NCBI GenBank assembly: GCA_003116975.1
Contig: BGKB01000023.1
Location: 357,255-421,254, forward strand
DNA from: Aurantiochytrium sp. KH105
Lineage: Eukaryota > Sar > Bigyra > Thraustochytrida > Thraustochytriidae
Direction: 5' to 3'
DNA length: 64,000 nucleotides
The translations under genes were made by a program, and so were the position numbers. Of the stretch, positions 38,501 through 47,838 are shown piece by piece; position 1 is the first letter of the stretch; each line of letters opens with the position of its first letter. Under the pieces are notes generated by a model that worked only from the letters and a program-made list of their open reading frames with translations, was not told the origin of the DNA and did not search any database.

Positions 38501-40027
38501 GCCGCCATGATGGATGCGCGATGGAAGGCCCGGGCCTTCAGAGACCGGGTTGGATGGGCGGATGGAGGAGGACCGCGTGCGGGTCGTGTCGCGTGTACTT
38601 TTAGTAAGGTGGTGGATTTTCTTTTCGCGCGCCTAGCTGCTGCTGCTCAAGGCTTAGCTTGCTTGCTTGGCTGTTGCAGGGCCCTTCAAATCTTCCGTTC
38701 CATGCACGCTCGTACGCTTGCATGCATGGCGGGTGGGTGGACTGGATGCTCGCTCGCTTGCTTGCTTGCTTACTTGCTGTTACGTATGTGTATGTATGTA
38801 TGTGGCAAGTTTGATTTTGGCGGGCTGATTGTTTGTTTGCGCGACCGCCGCTTGGGTCGATAAGTCGCCCTGCGAGGTTCAACTTGTATGCAGTGACGGG
38901 GAGGGAGACGCGCCGCAAGCGCAGAGCTCGCTCGATCCAGGATCATACTCTTTCTTCGCCTCGCGCGAACACGCAGCCGGGCACCACCATACTGTCACGC
39001 GCTTCAGCGCGGCTTTCTTTTCTTTCCTTTGCGGCGCCTGGGCTCCTCGCCAATTTGCGTGTTTCTCTCCTTGCTTGCGTGCATGGTTCTTGAAAAAATG
39101 TGTTGGTCGGGCGGTGGTTGGTTGGTTGAATGGCTGTATCTACACTCAAGTCTCGTTTTTTGTTTCTTTGCCCTTGCTTGTTTGCCCTTGCTTGGTGGTT
39201 TGTTTTTGGTTTGACTCGTCTCTTCCATTCCTTTTTCTTTTTCTTCTTCTCCTTCTCCTTCTTCTTCTTTCTTTCCATTTTGTTCATTTCTTTTATTTTA
39301 TTACCACGACGGCTCATCGTCTACTTGCGAGCCTGACAGACTCGCAACTTTCGCCGCCGCGCCGCGACCAGCGGGCGGCCCGCGGCCGCCGCCGCAGCAG
39401 CGCAGAGACCGCGACCGCGCGGGTGGGCTGGCGGCGGCTCGCGCGCGGACCCGGCCCTCGCCTCCGCTCGCGCGTCGCCTCCGCGCGCCCAAACGCCCGC
39501 CCAAACGCCCGCTCGCGCGCCGGGGCTGCTCGGCTGGTCTCGTCACGGCGAGGAATCCGAAATTGCAAGGACCGCGCCTCAACGCTCGCCGCCCCGCCCC
39601 ATCTCCGCGCGCTCCGCGCCGCCCCGCCCGGCGCGCGCGGCCGCTCGCCCTGCCCTCGCGCGGGGCCGCGCCGGAGGGCTCGCGCGAGGCCTGCGCGCGC
39701 GGAGCGAAGCGGGTCGAGACGAGACGCGGCGAGAGAGACTCGAGACGAGACCCAGCCGGACCCTCCTCGCATCGCATCGCACCGCACCGCACCGCATCGC
39801 ATCGCACCGCACTCGCATCGCGCTGTGCTCGCGCTCGCGCTCGCGCTCGCCGCAGACCTCGACCTGCGCGACCTCGCCCGCGCGCTCGCGTCTCCGCCCG
39901 CGCCCGCTCGCCTCGCCTCGCCTCGCCTCGCCTCGCGCGCCTCGGATTCAAACGCGCGGGCGAGGCGAGGCCCGGCACCTAAGCAGAGCGGCATAAGCAG
40001 CGGCAGAGAAAAACAAGAACACCAACA

Positions 40028-40335
40028 CGGAGAAAGGGGGAAAAAGAAAGAAAAAAGAAAGGAAGGAGGAAAGAAAAAAAGAATAAAAGAAAGAAGAAAG
40101 AAAGAAAGAAAGAAAGGAGTAAACGGGAGAGAGACCGGAGTATAATACACGGGAAACCCCGGTTTCTCCCTCCTATCTCCCTTTTTCCCCGCTTCTTCTT
40201 TCTTCTCAAGTCTTCCATCCGTTCTTTCCCGTCCTTTCCTTTCCTTTCCTTTCCTTTCCTCTCCTTTCCTTTCCTCTCCTTTCCCTTCCTCTCTTTCCCT
40301 TCCTTTTCTTTCTTTTTCTCTCTCACTCGCTCCCT
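40028..40335. repeat. Purine tract - hairpin - pyrimidine tract
   Basis: Nearly pure A/G from 40028 to 40139 (GAAA/GGAA repeats), a perfect inverted repeat GAAACC-CC-GGTTTC at 40153-40166, then a C/T-rich tract to about 40335 with CCTTT repeats. On one strand the two tracts are roughly complementary. Confidence 0.75.
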
Positions 40336-41025
40336 GCTTCCTGCCACACGCCAGCCGCGCCCGTGACTCGCGAGCCGAGCCTCACCCGCGCAGCTCACGC
40401 ACGCTGCTTAACCCGACGCGACTCACCTCGTCTCGTCTCGACGCGGCGCGGCGCGACGCAGCGCACTCGCGCGCGTCCTCCTCCGCGCCCAGGCCGGCGG
40501 GCCCGAGCGCGAGCGGCCACCGCGAGCCGCCGGAGCGGAGCGCCCAGGCAGCGGGCGGCGCGGCGCGAGGCCGAGCGAGCGGAGGGAGAGACAGACCTCG
40601 CGCGCCCTGCGCGACGCTCAGGGCGGCGCCTTCTTCCGCGAGGCTGCGGGATTTCCTGTCCACAGGAGAAAAAAAAAGAGGATAAAAGAAAAAAGGGGAA
40701 GCAGCGAAAAAGAAAGGGAGAAAAGGCCGCCGCCCCGGGAGCGCTCGAGCCGCGCCTCGCGTCCATCCCTCGCTCGCGCGGGCTGCGCAGCCTGCGACGC
40801 TCGCGCTCGAGCGCGCGAGCGAGCGAGCGCGCGGAAGGCAGGCAGGCAGGCAGGCAGGCACGGAGCCCGCGAGACACGGCGCGTGCCGTAGGCGGCGCTG
40901 GGTCGCGCATATAGCGAGCGGAGGGCGCTCGCGAGCTTAACCTGCTCTTGCTACTGAGGTATCGCAGGAGCTCTCGCTCTCTAGCTTCACCTCACACGAC
41001 ACAAGCGACGCGCGGCCAGGGCGCC

Positions 41026-43959
41026 ATGAACCCGTCTGCGGGAGACAAGGGCGGCGCCGCGGCGCCTTTAATGGCTTCTTCGGCGGCCTCTTCGGCGGCG
41101 ACGCCTTCCGCGGAGGCCGCCGACGACCCCGAAACGCAGCGACGACCGCAGCAAGAAGAAGGCAAGCGGAAAGACAAACCTGAGCAAGCGGAGGATGAGA
41201 AACAACAGCAACAAGAGAAACCTGGAGAACAAGAGAAACAGCAGCAGCAGCAGCAAGACCCGGAGAATGCGCAAGCGACATCCCCTGCAGCAGCGACAGC
41301 AACAGCAGCAACGTCAGCAACAACAACAACAGGACCCTCGAGCGAGGGGCCCATACAATACAAAGCCGTGCAGAGCGCCTGCATGGCCTGTCGTAAATCC
41401 AGAGTCAAATGCGACAGGATGCTGCCCTGTGCAAGGTGTCGCAGGCTAGAAATTCCCTGCGAACCTCAGCTTAGAGGCCGCGGCAGACCACCCACCTATA
41501 AGGGCGACGTATCCAAAACAAAGGCCGCCTCTGCTGCGAAAACGGGCCCAGCCACCGTCGCGCCTGCCCCTGCGCAGGCCGACAGTAAGACACCCGCGAG
41601 CGCTTCGGCGAATCTTCCGGTGGGTCACACTGAAATTTCCACTGCAAGTCCACAATCTCTTCCCCAAAATATCAAGCCTTCGCTGTCCAGAAAACGCAAA
41701 TCCAATCAGCAACCTCACTCCAAAAAACAAAAGCAGCCGCCTTCGGCCTTGCCATCCAAGGCGTCCTCCCCTCCTGCGGCATCTTCGTCTTCAACGGTTT
41801 CGGCCTCGCCCTCGTCACCCCTTTCCTCCTCCTCACCGGCACTAGGGCCCGTCACTTCGGTGGCAACATCCGTGTCGCCTGCACTCCATGCGACACAACC
41901 CAGCACAGCAGTCGGTGTCAGTGGTGGAGGTGTACCCTCATCTACCTCGCCCCTGGCGCACTTGCAACGCTCCATTCTCATGAACGGACCCGAGTTCCTC
42001 CACTCCTTGTCATTGCAAAACTTTCACCAAAGATTTGGCTTGGCAAATCCATCGCCTCAGGGGCCGGGAACCAGCGCCAATCTGTCGTCCGGGGCCAGCT
42101 CTCCTCTCGCGGGCCTCAACATATCCACCTCGCCGGGACGCTCGGGCATACAGCTTCCACTCGTCAACTCCACGCCTGTAGGTTCGCAATACCCGTCCAT
42201 GGCGGCACCGCCGCCGGTGGCCGATATTGGAGTCAGCACTGCCTCTTCATCCTCGTCAACCTCGAACGCAGCACAGCACGGCCGCGCATCGCACCCGTCC
42301 TCATCCTCGTCCTCTTCTTCGTCCTCTTTGACATCCAAAGCTGATATTTCCGCTGCTGCGTCAGCGAACCCTACCGCCGCGCACGTGGAAGGCATCTCGG
42401 GCAGCAAGGCCATCACATCTGGAACCGGGCCTTATCGAATTGCAAGCACTGCCTCGCTCGGGTCGCTGGGTTCCGCCCAGTCTCCGCTCAGTGCGACGCC
42501 CACCGCGGGAGGTGGCGCTTCCCCGCACCACGTTTCCCTCACGGGCCCTTGGCCTCCAGGGATTGGCAGCACCGCAGGCCAGGGCCAAGGCGACTCACCT
42601 ACGCTTGCTGCAGAGAACCGTCAATTGCACTGCTCCCCCGTTGAAGCCCTCGCAGAGGCCTTTGTGGACCTTTTCCATCGCCAGGAAATCAAAACTGTTG
42701 CCGCAACCCGCTTTGTCAAACTTTGCCTCTATTTGTTTCGTGCAAAACCCACCGAACAGCTCCGGAACTTTGTAGAGCGTGCGGCGGGGGTGCTAGATGC
42801 CAACCTTATCGACATCTATAACGAGCAAAGCGAAGCGCTGAACCGGTCCGCTAAAGCTCGCCAAGATGCGGCCTCTGCCTCGCCTACGGCCGCAACCGCA
42901 GCCTCCGCCTCACCTGATGTTTTAGATGCCTCTGCCCGCGCCGAAGCACTCTCACGTCGCTTTGGCTTTCGTGAAAAGTGGGCCGTCGAAGGCGCTGCGT
43001 TCGCAGAGCTCTCCGTCGCCGAAGGTATCCTGACGGCGCGCTGCAATCCTTTGTGGAACCGTCTCTTTCCCAATAACGATGTCCTTGCTCGACTCGGTCT
43101 CCTCGACGCCATTGCTCTCCCCTTTCCCGAGCGCGACGGGATCGCATTGTTCCACGAAATATCCGATATCGTTCTCACCAAAACCGATGATGTCACCGTC
43201 TCGCGCAAGGTTCTCAGCATGTACCTCGGCGGGACGCCGCACAAGCTCTCGGCGCTGGTCGACATGCACTTTGCCATGAACGATGACGGCAGCGTCGCAC
43301 AGTGCACCTTGCGAGCTCTCCCTCTTCCCGATAGTCCGGCATTTGGAATGCAGCAGGGCTGCATCTTCAAGTCTCAGTACTACCTTCAAATGGTCCCCGC
43401 CATGGCGACCGGGCCTCCCCACGGAACCTATCCACCCCCACACGCCCAGGGACACAGTGGCGACAACTCGTCTTCTGGATCCCATACGACTGGCCAACAT
43501 TCCCAATCGCATCACCAACAGCACCATCTGCAACAACAAGCTCATGGTCGGCCAGCACACGCTGGCTCGCACGCTGATCTTGCATCTTTGCAGCCTCAAG
43601 CGCATTCCGCTGCCGGGCCTTCGTCCCCTTCGAGCCTCTACATCATGGACTTCCTCGGCAGCATCAAATCAGATGCGGATGTGAAAACTGCCTCCGATGC
43701 TGCAGCTGCCCGAGGTTCCTCCTCCGCTACCGCCGCTGCCTCCTCTTCCTCCTCCTCCTCTTCCTCCATTGTGCCAAAGCATTCGCACTCTGCCATGGAG
43801 ATTGACAACAGCGCGCTTGCGGCTCAGCAACACCAGGGAGAGGCGCGTCCGCAAACACAAGCTCAGGCACTCGGCAAACGACAACCGCACGCCGCTCTAG
43901 AATCATCCGGTGACTTGCCCGACAGAGCACGCCATCATGGCAAGCTGTCTTCAGTCTGA
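41026..43959 (+). CDS. Zn(II)2Cys6 transcription factor with AT-hook and PAS-like region
   Basis: 977 residues from ATG 41026; frame upstream is open only from CTG. Gln/Ala-rich disordered N-terminus. A canonical binuclear zinc cluster has six Cys at 119, 122, 129, 135, 138 and 145 (C-x2-C-x6-C-x5-C-x2-C-x6-C), with the basic 'RKSRVKC' loop typical of fungal Gal4-type factors. An AT-hook-like 'RGRGRPP' follows immediately (about 150-156). A long Ser/Pro/Ala region leads to a structured block at about 536-800. Its second part ('CNPLWNRLFPNNDVLARLGLLD', then a strand-rich stretch) resembles the PAS region of fungal Ert1/AcuK-type regulators. C-terminus is His/Gln/Ser-rich. DNA binding is well supported; target genes are unknown. 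Confidence 0.88.
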   Translation: MNPSAGDKGGAAAPLMASSAASSAATPSAEAADDPETQRRPQQEEGKRKDKPEQAEDEKQQQQEKPGEQEKQQQQQQDPENAQATSPAAATATAATSATTTTGPSSEGPIQYKAVQSACMACRKSRVKCDRMLPCARCRRLEIPCEPQLRGRGRPPTYKGDVSKTKAASAAKTGPATVAPAPAQADSKTPASASANLPVGHTEISTASPQSLPQNIKPSLSRKRKSNQQPHSKKQKQPPSALPSKASSPPAASSSSTVSASPSSPLSSSSPALGPVTSVATSVSPALHATQPSTAVGVSGGGVPSSTSPLAHLQRSILMNGPEFLHSLSLQNFHQRFGLANPSPQGPGTSANLSSGASSPLAGLNISTSPGRSGIQLPLVNSTPVGSQYPSMAAPPPVADIGVSTASSSSSTSNAAQHGRASHPSSSSSSSSSSLTSKADISAAASANPTAAHVEGISGSKAITSGTGPYRIASTASLGSLGSAQSPLSATPTAGGGASPHHVSLTGPWPPGIGSTAGQGQGDSPTLAAENRQLHCSPVEALAEAFVDLFHRQEIKTVAATRFVKLCLYLFRAKPTEQLRNFVERAAGVLDANLIDIYNEQSEALNRSAKARQDAASASPTAATAASASPDVLDASARAEALSRRFGFREKWAVEGAAFAELSVAEGILTARCNPLWNRLFPNNDVLARLGLLDAIALPFPERDGIALFHEISDIVLTKTDDVTVSRKVLSMYLGGTPHKLSALVDMHFAMNDDGSVAQCTLRALPLPDSPAFGMQQGCIFKSQYYLQMVPAMATGPPHGTYPPPHAQGHSGDNSSSGSHTTGQHSQSHHQQHHLQQQAHGRPAHAGSHADLASLQPQAHSAAGPSSPSSLYIMDFLGSIKSDADVKTASDAAAARGSSSATAAASSSSSSSSSIVPKHSHSAMEIDNSALAAQQHQGEARPQTQAQALGKRQPHAALESSGDLPDRARHHGKLSSV

Positions 43960-44876
43960 CGTCGAGTGATGTCTTCCGTGTGCGAACTCGTCGAGCTGAC
44001 GGGAATGTGTGACCGGCTTGTCTTCATTCGCAAAACCCCTCAAATACTGCCATTATGTCCCCTTTCGCCCTTTTTACTTTCCCTTGAAAAGGAAAGTCCT
44101 TTCTGATCCTGAATTAATGATGAATGAAGAAGGAGCTTAAATAGATGATGATCAAAGTAACTTGCTTGGTTTTCACCATCGCGGATGATCCGGATCGCTG
44201 ACCTGCCGCAGAAATGAAAGTTCAACAAAAATAAATTGAAAACAAAGACGAAACCAAAACTTGAGCGAACCTGGCAACCCATGAGCGCTGTGGTTAGCTT
44301 GGCGCGGCGCCGAAAGAGGCGGCTGGTGCGATAATTGAAAACTGTCCGCGCGGCAGGATTTGCAAAATGTTGCGCTTGAGCACGGTCGATTGTCCCACGG
44401 CTTCTCTGTCCCACGCGCTCAAATTTGACTGTATACTTCTTGCAGAAAACGCGCGCGCTCCTTCTTCTTGTAAGATGGACATGAGACGCAGTTGATGGCG
44501 GGCTTCCTTCAACGTCTTTCGAGCGACGCGTCCTTGTTCTGTCAAGCAAGTTTCCTCGCAAAAGGCGGCAAGAGACCCAAATGATGCATGAATCAATCTA
44601 GCTTTCTGACCCATAGCTTTTCTGATAATTAGTTTTTCTGACGCCGCTGCACCGCAATGACACCAGCATTCTTCGAACTTTACACAATCAGACCCGACGA
44701 ATTGAGACATGGTTCGACACGACGCAGGGTTACAGGAAGCAGGACAAGGCGATTTGAAGAAGACCAAAGAGATCGATACCGAAGCCATGGCTCGATAATA
44801 ATTTAAAACCAGCTGTTCTTTGTTAGTTTCTTTGTTTCTTCTTTATCATTCGTAATGTCTGGCTCACTGCCTCTTG
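43960..44876. other. Convergent 3' region
   Basis: AT-rich region between the transcription factor and the CoaE-Nudix gene. One ATG-started minus-strand frame of 164 codons lies in it (listed separately). Otherwise only 3' UTR-like sequence. Confidence 0.5.
44294..44788 (-). CDS. Doubtful small ORF, 164 aa
   Basis: ATG at 44786-44788 (complement). No family, no repeats and no clear signal peptide, though the first 30 residues are Cys/Ser-rich and mildly hydrophobic. A helical, basic middle ('KTLKEARHQLRLMSILQEEG') is the only structured-looking part. It sits downstream of the CoaE-Nudix gene on the same strand and could be part of a long 3' UTR instead. Listed because it starts with ATG in AT-rich DNA where long frames are less expected by chance. 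Confidence 0.22.
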   Translation of the reverse strand: MASVSISLVFFKSPCPASCNPASCRTMSQFVGSDCVKFEECWCHCGAAASEKLIIRKAMGQKARLIHASFGSLAAFCEETCLTEQGRVARKTLKEARHQLRLMSILQEEGARAFSARSIQSNLSAWDREAVGQSTVLKRNILQILPRGQFSIIAPAASFGAAPS

Positions 44877-46097
44877 TTACTGTTGTTTAGAGGACCACAG
44901 CTTGAATGCAGCGAGTCCACCGGGAAGGAACTGCGATGGATCTGCAGTGAGAATCTCTTCTGGGGACATGAGCTCGACGCTAGACACCTCCGAAGGTTGC
45001 AACGTGAGCGAAGAAACATCGGCGTCAACCTTTGCGCAAAAGATGGTGCCCCAAGATCTCTCGTTTCCATCCTCATACCAAAGGGCGGAGACATGCTCCA
45101 GCGATAATCCGGGAAGACCCATCTCCTCGGCCATCTCCCGCTGCGCATTGAGCAAGTACGACTCGCCTGCGCCAAGAACTCCGCCTGGTGCAGGGTCTAA
45201 GAGACCAGGGCCAGAATCTTTCAGATCTGATCGTCGTTGGACGAAGATCTTGCCCGAAGTTTGCTGGACCAGAACAACGTAAGAGCATCTGGAAATCAGG
45301 TTGAAGGCCCGAACTACGGCCCGTTTGGCCGTCGTCTGGACTTGGTCCTCCTTATCGACCACATCGACCATTTCAAAAGCGGAGAGCCGCGAGTAGCGAG
45401 CGTGGAGCTTTTCCAGCTCCGCGACGACAGCGTCTTTGAGTGCTGACTCATCACCTTCATTGGGGACATCTACGTGCGCCACTGCCCGCCGCTCTTCATT
45501 GGAAATTTGCGAGTTGATCCGCTTCATTGCATCCTCTTCGCTCATGCTATTGCGCGCCATGAGTCGCGTCTTGGCTGTGTCCACATTAGTCGTGACTACC
45601 CACAACTCGTCAATCAGATCCATCCAGTTCGCTTCAATGAGAATGGCTGCTTCAATTACAATCAACTTGGCCGTGCGGTCAGCTGGGTTCTCGTTGGTAA
45701 TTTCGAACACGCGCTGGCGCAGAAGATCGCGAATCGCAGGCCATACAATTGCGTTCAGGGCCTCGCGCTCCTTGGGATCTGCAAAGACCAAACCTCCGAG
45801 CGTCTTGCGGTCCACCGTGCCATCTTCTTTACTAATGATCTGCTCCCCAAAATGCGCCACGAGTTCGGCTTGGCACGCCGTTCCGGGCTTGTACGCCTCG
45901 TGCCCAAAGTGGTCTGCGTTGAGGACAATGGCCCCACCTTGCTGCTCAAGGACTTGGCACACTGTCGATTTTCCCGAAGCGATACCGCCTGTGAGGCCAA
46001 TCACGACCGCATTGGGCGGCGTGCGAAGCGTCGCCTTCTGCTCCGCGGCAACCTCTGGCGCCTCAACCTTGGGCAGGCTTGAAGGTCCGCCACCCAT
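44877..46097 (-). CDS. Dephospho-CoA kinase fused to a Nudix hydrolase
   Basis: 406 residues, ATG at 46095-46097 (complement). Residues about 31-245 are dephospho-CoA kinase (CoaE/DCAKD), which phosphorylates the 3'-OH of dephospho-CoA in the last step of CoA synthesis. P-loop 'GGIASGKST' (37-45), 'NADHFGHEAY' (60-69, the D-A-D-x-x-x-H region), 'EAAILIEANW' (149-158). Residues about 270-400 form a Nudix domain with a full Nudix box: G306-x5-E312, R320-E321, E324-E325, G327. Nudix enzymes cleave nucleoside diphosphates linked to X; CoA-directed members exist. The protein starts MGGGPS, a possible N-myristoylation signal (Gly2, Ser6). No frameshift or gap between halves; one continuous exon. 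Confidence 0.93.
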   Translation of the reverse strand: MGGGPSSLPKVEAPEVAAEQKATLRTPPNAVVIGLTGGIASGKSTVCQVLEQQGGAIVLNADHFGHEAYKPGTACQAELVAHFGEQIISKEDGTVDRKTLGGLVFADPKEREALNAIVWPAIRDLLRQRVFEITNENPADRTAKLIVIEAAILIEANWMDLIDELWVVTTNVDTAKTRLMARNSMSEEDAMKRINSQISNEERRAVAHVDVPNEGDESALKDAVVAELEKLHARYSRLSAFEMVDVVDKEDQVQTTAKRAVVRAFNLISRCSYVVLVQQTSGKIFVQRRSDLKDSGPGLLDPAPGGVLGAGESYLLNAQREMAEEMGLPGLSLEHVSALWYEDGNERSWGTIFCAKVDADVSSLTLQPSEVSSVELMSPEEILTADPSQFLPGGLAAFKLWSSKQQ

Positions 46098-46697
46098 GGT
46101 TTTTCCTTTTTACGGTCTGCTGCGCGCGATCGTTCGCTGCGTTCTCACAGACTTTCCACTCGCTCGAATTCGCGAGAGCGACGAGCCTTTTCACCTCTTC
46201 GCTGGCCCTTTCGCCCGCCCTTCTGCCCGCGCGCGCGACTGCTGGCCTCGCCTGCACCCCCAAGTCGATCTGCTGCTGCTCCGCGGCTCGCGCCTCGTCC
46301 TCCTCCGAGTCGTCGCGCGATTCCTATCCTGCGCGCGCACCCCTCCATGGTGCACACCTGGGGTCCCCGCTTGGGTTGCGCAGTCTGGCAGGCGAATCCG
46401 AGCGAAGCGGGCAGGGAAGGGGAAGGAAGCGAGGGGGGCGGTTGCCTGCTTAAACTTGTAGTAGCGGTCGCGTGCGCGATCTCGCGCCCGGGGCGGCTTC
46501 GCGCGGCGTCTAGACCCCGTTCGCTTCCGCCGCCGCGCCCGCACGCAGCTCGCCTCGCCCACGCGGCTGCCCGCCCGCCGGCCGCTCTTTCTGCGCGCCC
46601 TACCCGTGCCCTTGTCCGCGCCTGGCGTCCGCAGCAGCGGCTAGAAAAGGCAGCCCGGAAGGACACCTGACACATCAGCAACAGCAACAACAACAGC
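46098..46697. promoter_or_regulatory. Shared divergent promoter region, CoaE-Nudix / PSMB3
   Basis: About 600 bp between the ATG of the CoaE-Nudix gene and the inferred first exon of PSMB3. GC-rich with CGC/CTG-rich runs, no TATA box recognised, CAACAA repeats just before the PSMB3 start (46680-46697). Open frames here are compositional. Confidence 0.5.
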
Positions 46698-47648
46698 ATG
46701 TAGGTTGAGAAACGAACAACGAGGCCAGAGGACGGCTCCGATACCGCTTGCGAAGACGAAGACGGAGGCAACGTTGACAGCCATTGAGAAAGGATGTTGA
46801 CAGCGTCTGCAAGTCGCGAGAGGTCTTGGAATGCACCCGAAGCTTCTCGCTAAAATGCGCACGTGGGTGTCACTTTACGTTTGACCTTTGCCCAGATAGA
46901 GCCTTGCCCAAATCATAAAAGCACACGCATACTTGGACCCATGAAAAACTGACGAAAAAGACACGGCTTGCTTGGCGCCTTTCGTTCGATTGTGATCGTG
47001 TCATTCTCTCTGCTCTTCGCGCAACAACACAGGTCGATCCTCGAGTACAATGGCAGCGCCGTGGTGGCCATGACCGGCAAAAACTGTGTCGCCATCGCGA
47101 GCGATACCCGTATGGGCGCTCAGGCACTCACCGTCGCGACCAACCAGGAACGCGTCTTTAAGATGAACAACAAGACCCTTCTCGGCCTGTCGGGCCTCAT
47201 CTCAGACGTGTACACGGTCAAGCAAAAGCTCGACATGCAGGTGAACATGTACAAGCTTCGCGAGAACCGTGACATGAAGCCCAGTGTCTTCAACAACATG
47301 CTTAGCTCTTTCTTGTATGCGCGGCGCTTCGGCCCATATTTCATTGAGCCCATCGTCGCTGGTCTCGAGGGTCCGGACAACAAGCCCTTCATCTCTGGCC
47401 AGGATCTTCTCGGCGCCTCTGTCTTTACCGACGACTTTGTCGTGGCCGGAACCTCCGAGTCGGAGCTCTTTGGTACCTGCGAAAGCTTTTACAAACCAGA
47501 CCTCGAACCGGAGGAGCTCTTCGAGACCATTGCACAGTGCATGCTCGCTGCTGTTGACCGTGACTGTCTTGCTGGCTGGGGTGGCGTTGTGCACATCCTT
47601 ACCCCCGACGAGCACATTGTAAAGCACCTCAAGGGTCGTCACGACTAA
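46698..47648 (+). CDS. PSMB3: 20S proteasome subunit beta-3
   Basis: Inferred CDS join(46698..46699, 47033..47648), 205 residues, exactly the human length. A structural, catalytically inactive beta subunit of the 20S core (no N-terminal catalytic Thr). The downstream exon reads 'SILEYNGSAVVAMTGKNCVA' from 47034, matching the family start 'MS-I-x-x-YNGGAV-x-AM-x-GKNCVAIA'. Later motifs include 'RFGPYFIEPIVAGLE', 'FTDDFVVAGT' and 'AVDRDCLAGWG'. No ATG lies directly before the conserved start; an AG acceptor does (CACAG^GTCG). The best donor leaving AT is CAGCAT^GTAGGT at 46699/46700, so the start codon would be split AT^G. An alternative is an unspliced longer N-terminus from a non-ATG codon, which is less likely. 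Confidence 0.92.
46700..47032 (+). other. Inferred intron splitting the PSMB3 start codon
   Basis: 333-nt GT-AG interval (GTAGGT donor, CAACACAG acceptor, pyrimidine-rich CATTCTCTCTGCTCTTC just upstream). Chosen because it supplies the missing A and T of the initiator codon. The acceptor is better supported than the donor. Confidence 0.55.
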
Positions 47649-47838
47649 AATGCAGAAATACAAACAAGATTTTTTTTGGAAAAAAAGAGAACAAATAGTT
47701 AGCCTTTTTACTCACATCTCATCTCGGCCCCCTTGTCAGTTCGCTGTTGAAGTACGAAACCGAGAAAGATACCAACCAAATGATCGATCCAATTTTTTAG
47801 AAAATGTATTCCTTCACTCGCTTGAGATGAGGATTAAT

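Larger units (their letters stand above)
35002..41025. other. 6-kb divergent intergenic block, GC-rich and repeat-laden
   Basis: Between two divergent genes. Many long open frames exist on both strands, but all are Arg/Ala/Ser/Pro-rich compositional frames without domains. Visible elements: CGCAAGT boxes (35495-35553), CAGC repeats (36113-36133), (GCGAAT)n (36378-36406), CAG repeats (36943-36964), GCAA repeats (38110-38136), CTCGG repeats (38411-38440), CGCATCGCACCG-type repeats (39766-39822), CGCCT repeats (39905-39935), a purine tract then pyrimidine tract (40028-40335) and GCAG repeats (40838-40860). Purine-rich islands also occur at about 36530-36590, 37300-37362 and 40668-40726. It could hide non-coding RNAs or long 5' leaders; I see no protein gene. 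Confidence 0.6.

Noticed and set aside
37451-38863. 470-codon + strand open frame in the 6-kb block
   Set aside because: Starts at a non-ATG codon, is Ala/Arg/Ser/Leu-rich without domains, and runs through several microsatellites; overlapping long frames exist on both strands, as expected of stop-poor GC-rich DNA.
38829-40145. 438-codon + strand open frame
   Set aside because: Translates Phe/Leu runs from T/C tracts, then Arg/Ala, then Lys/Glu from purine repeats. It follows composition, not protein structure.
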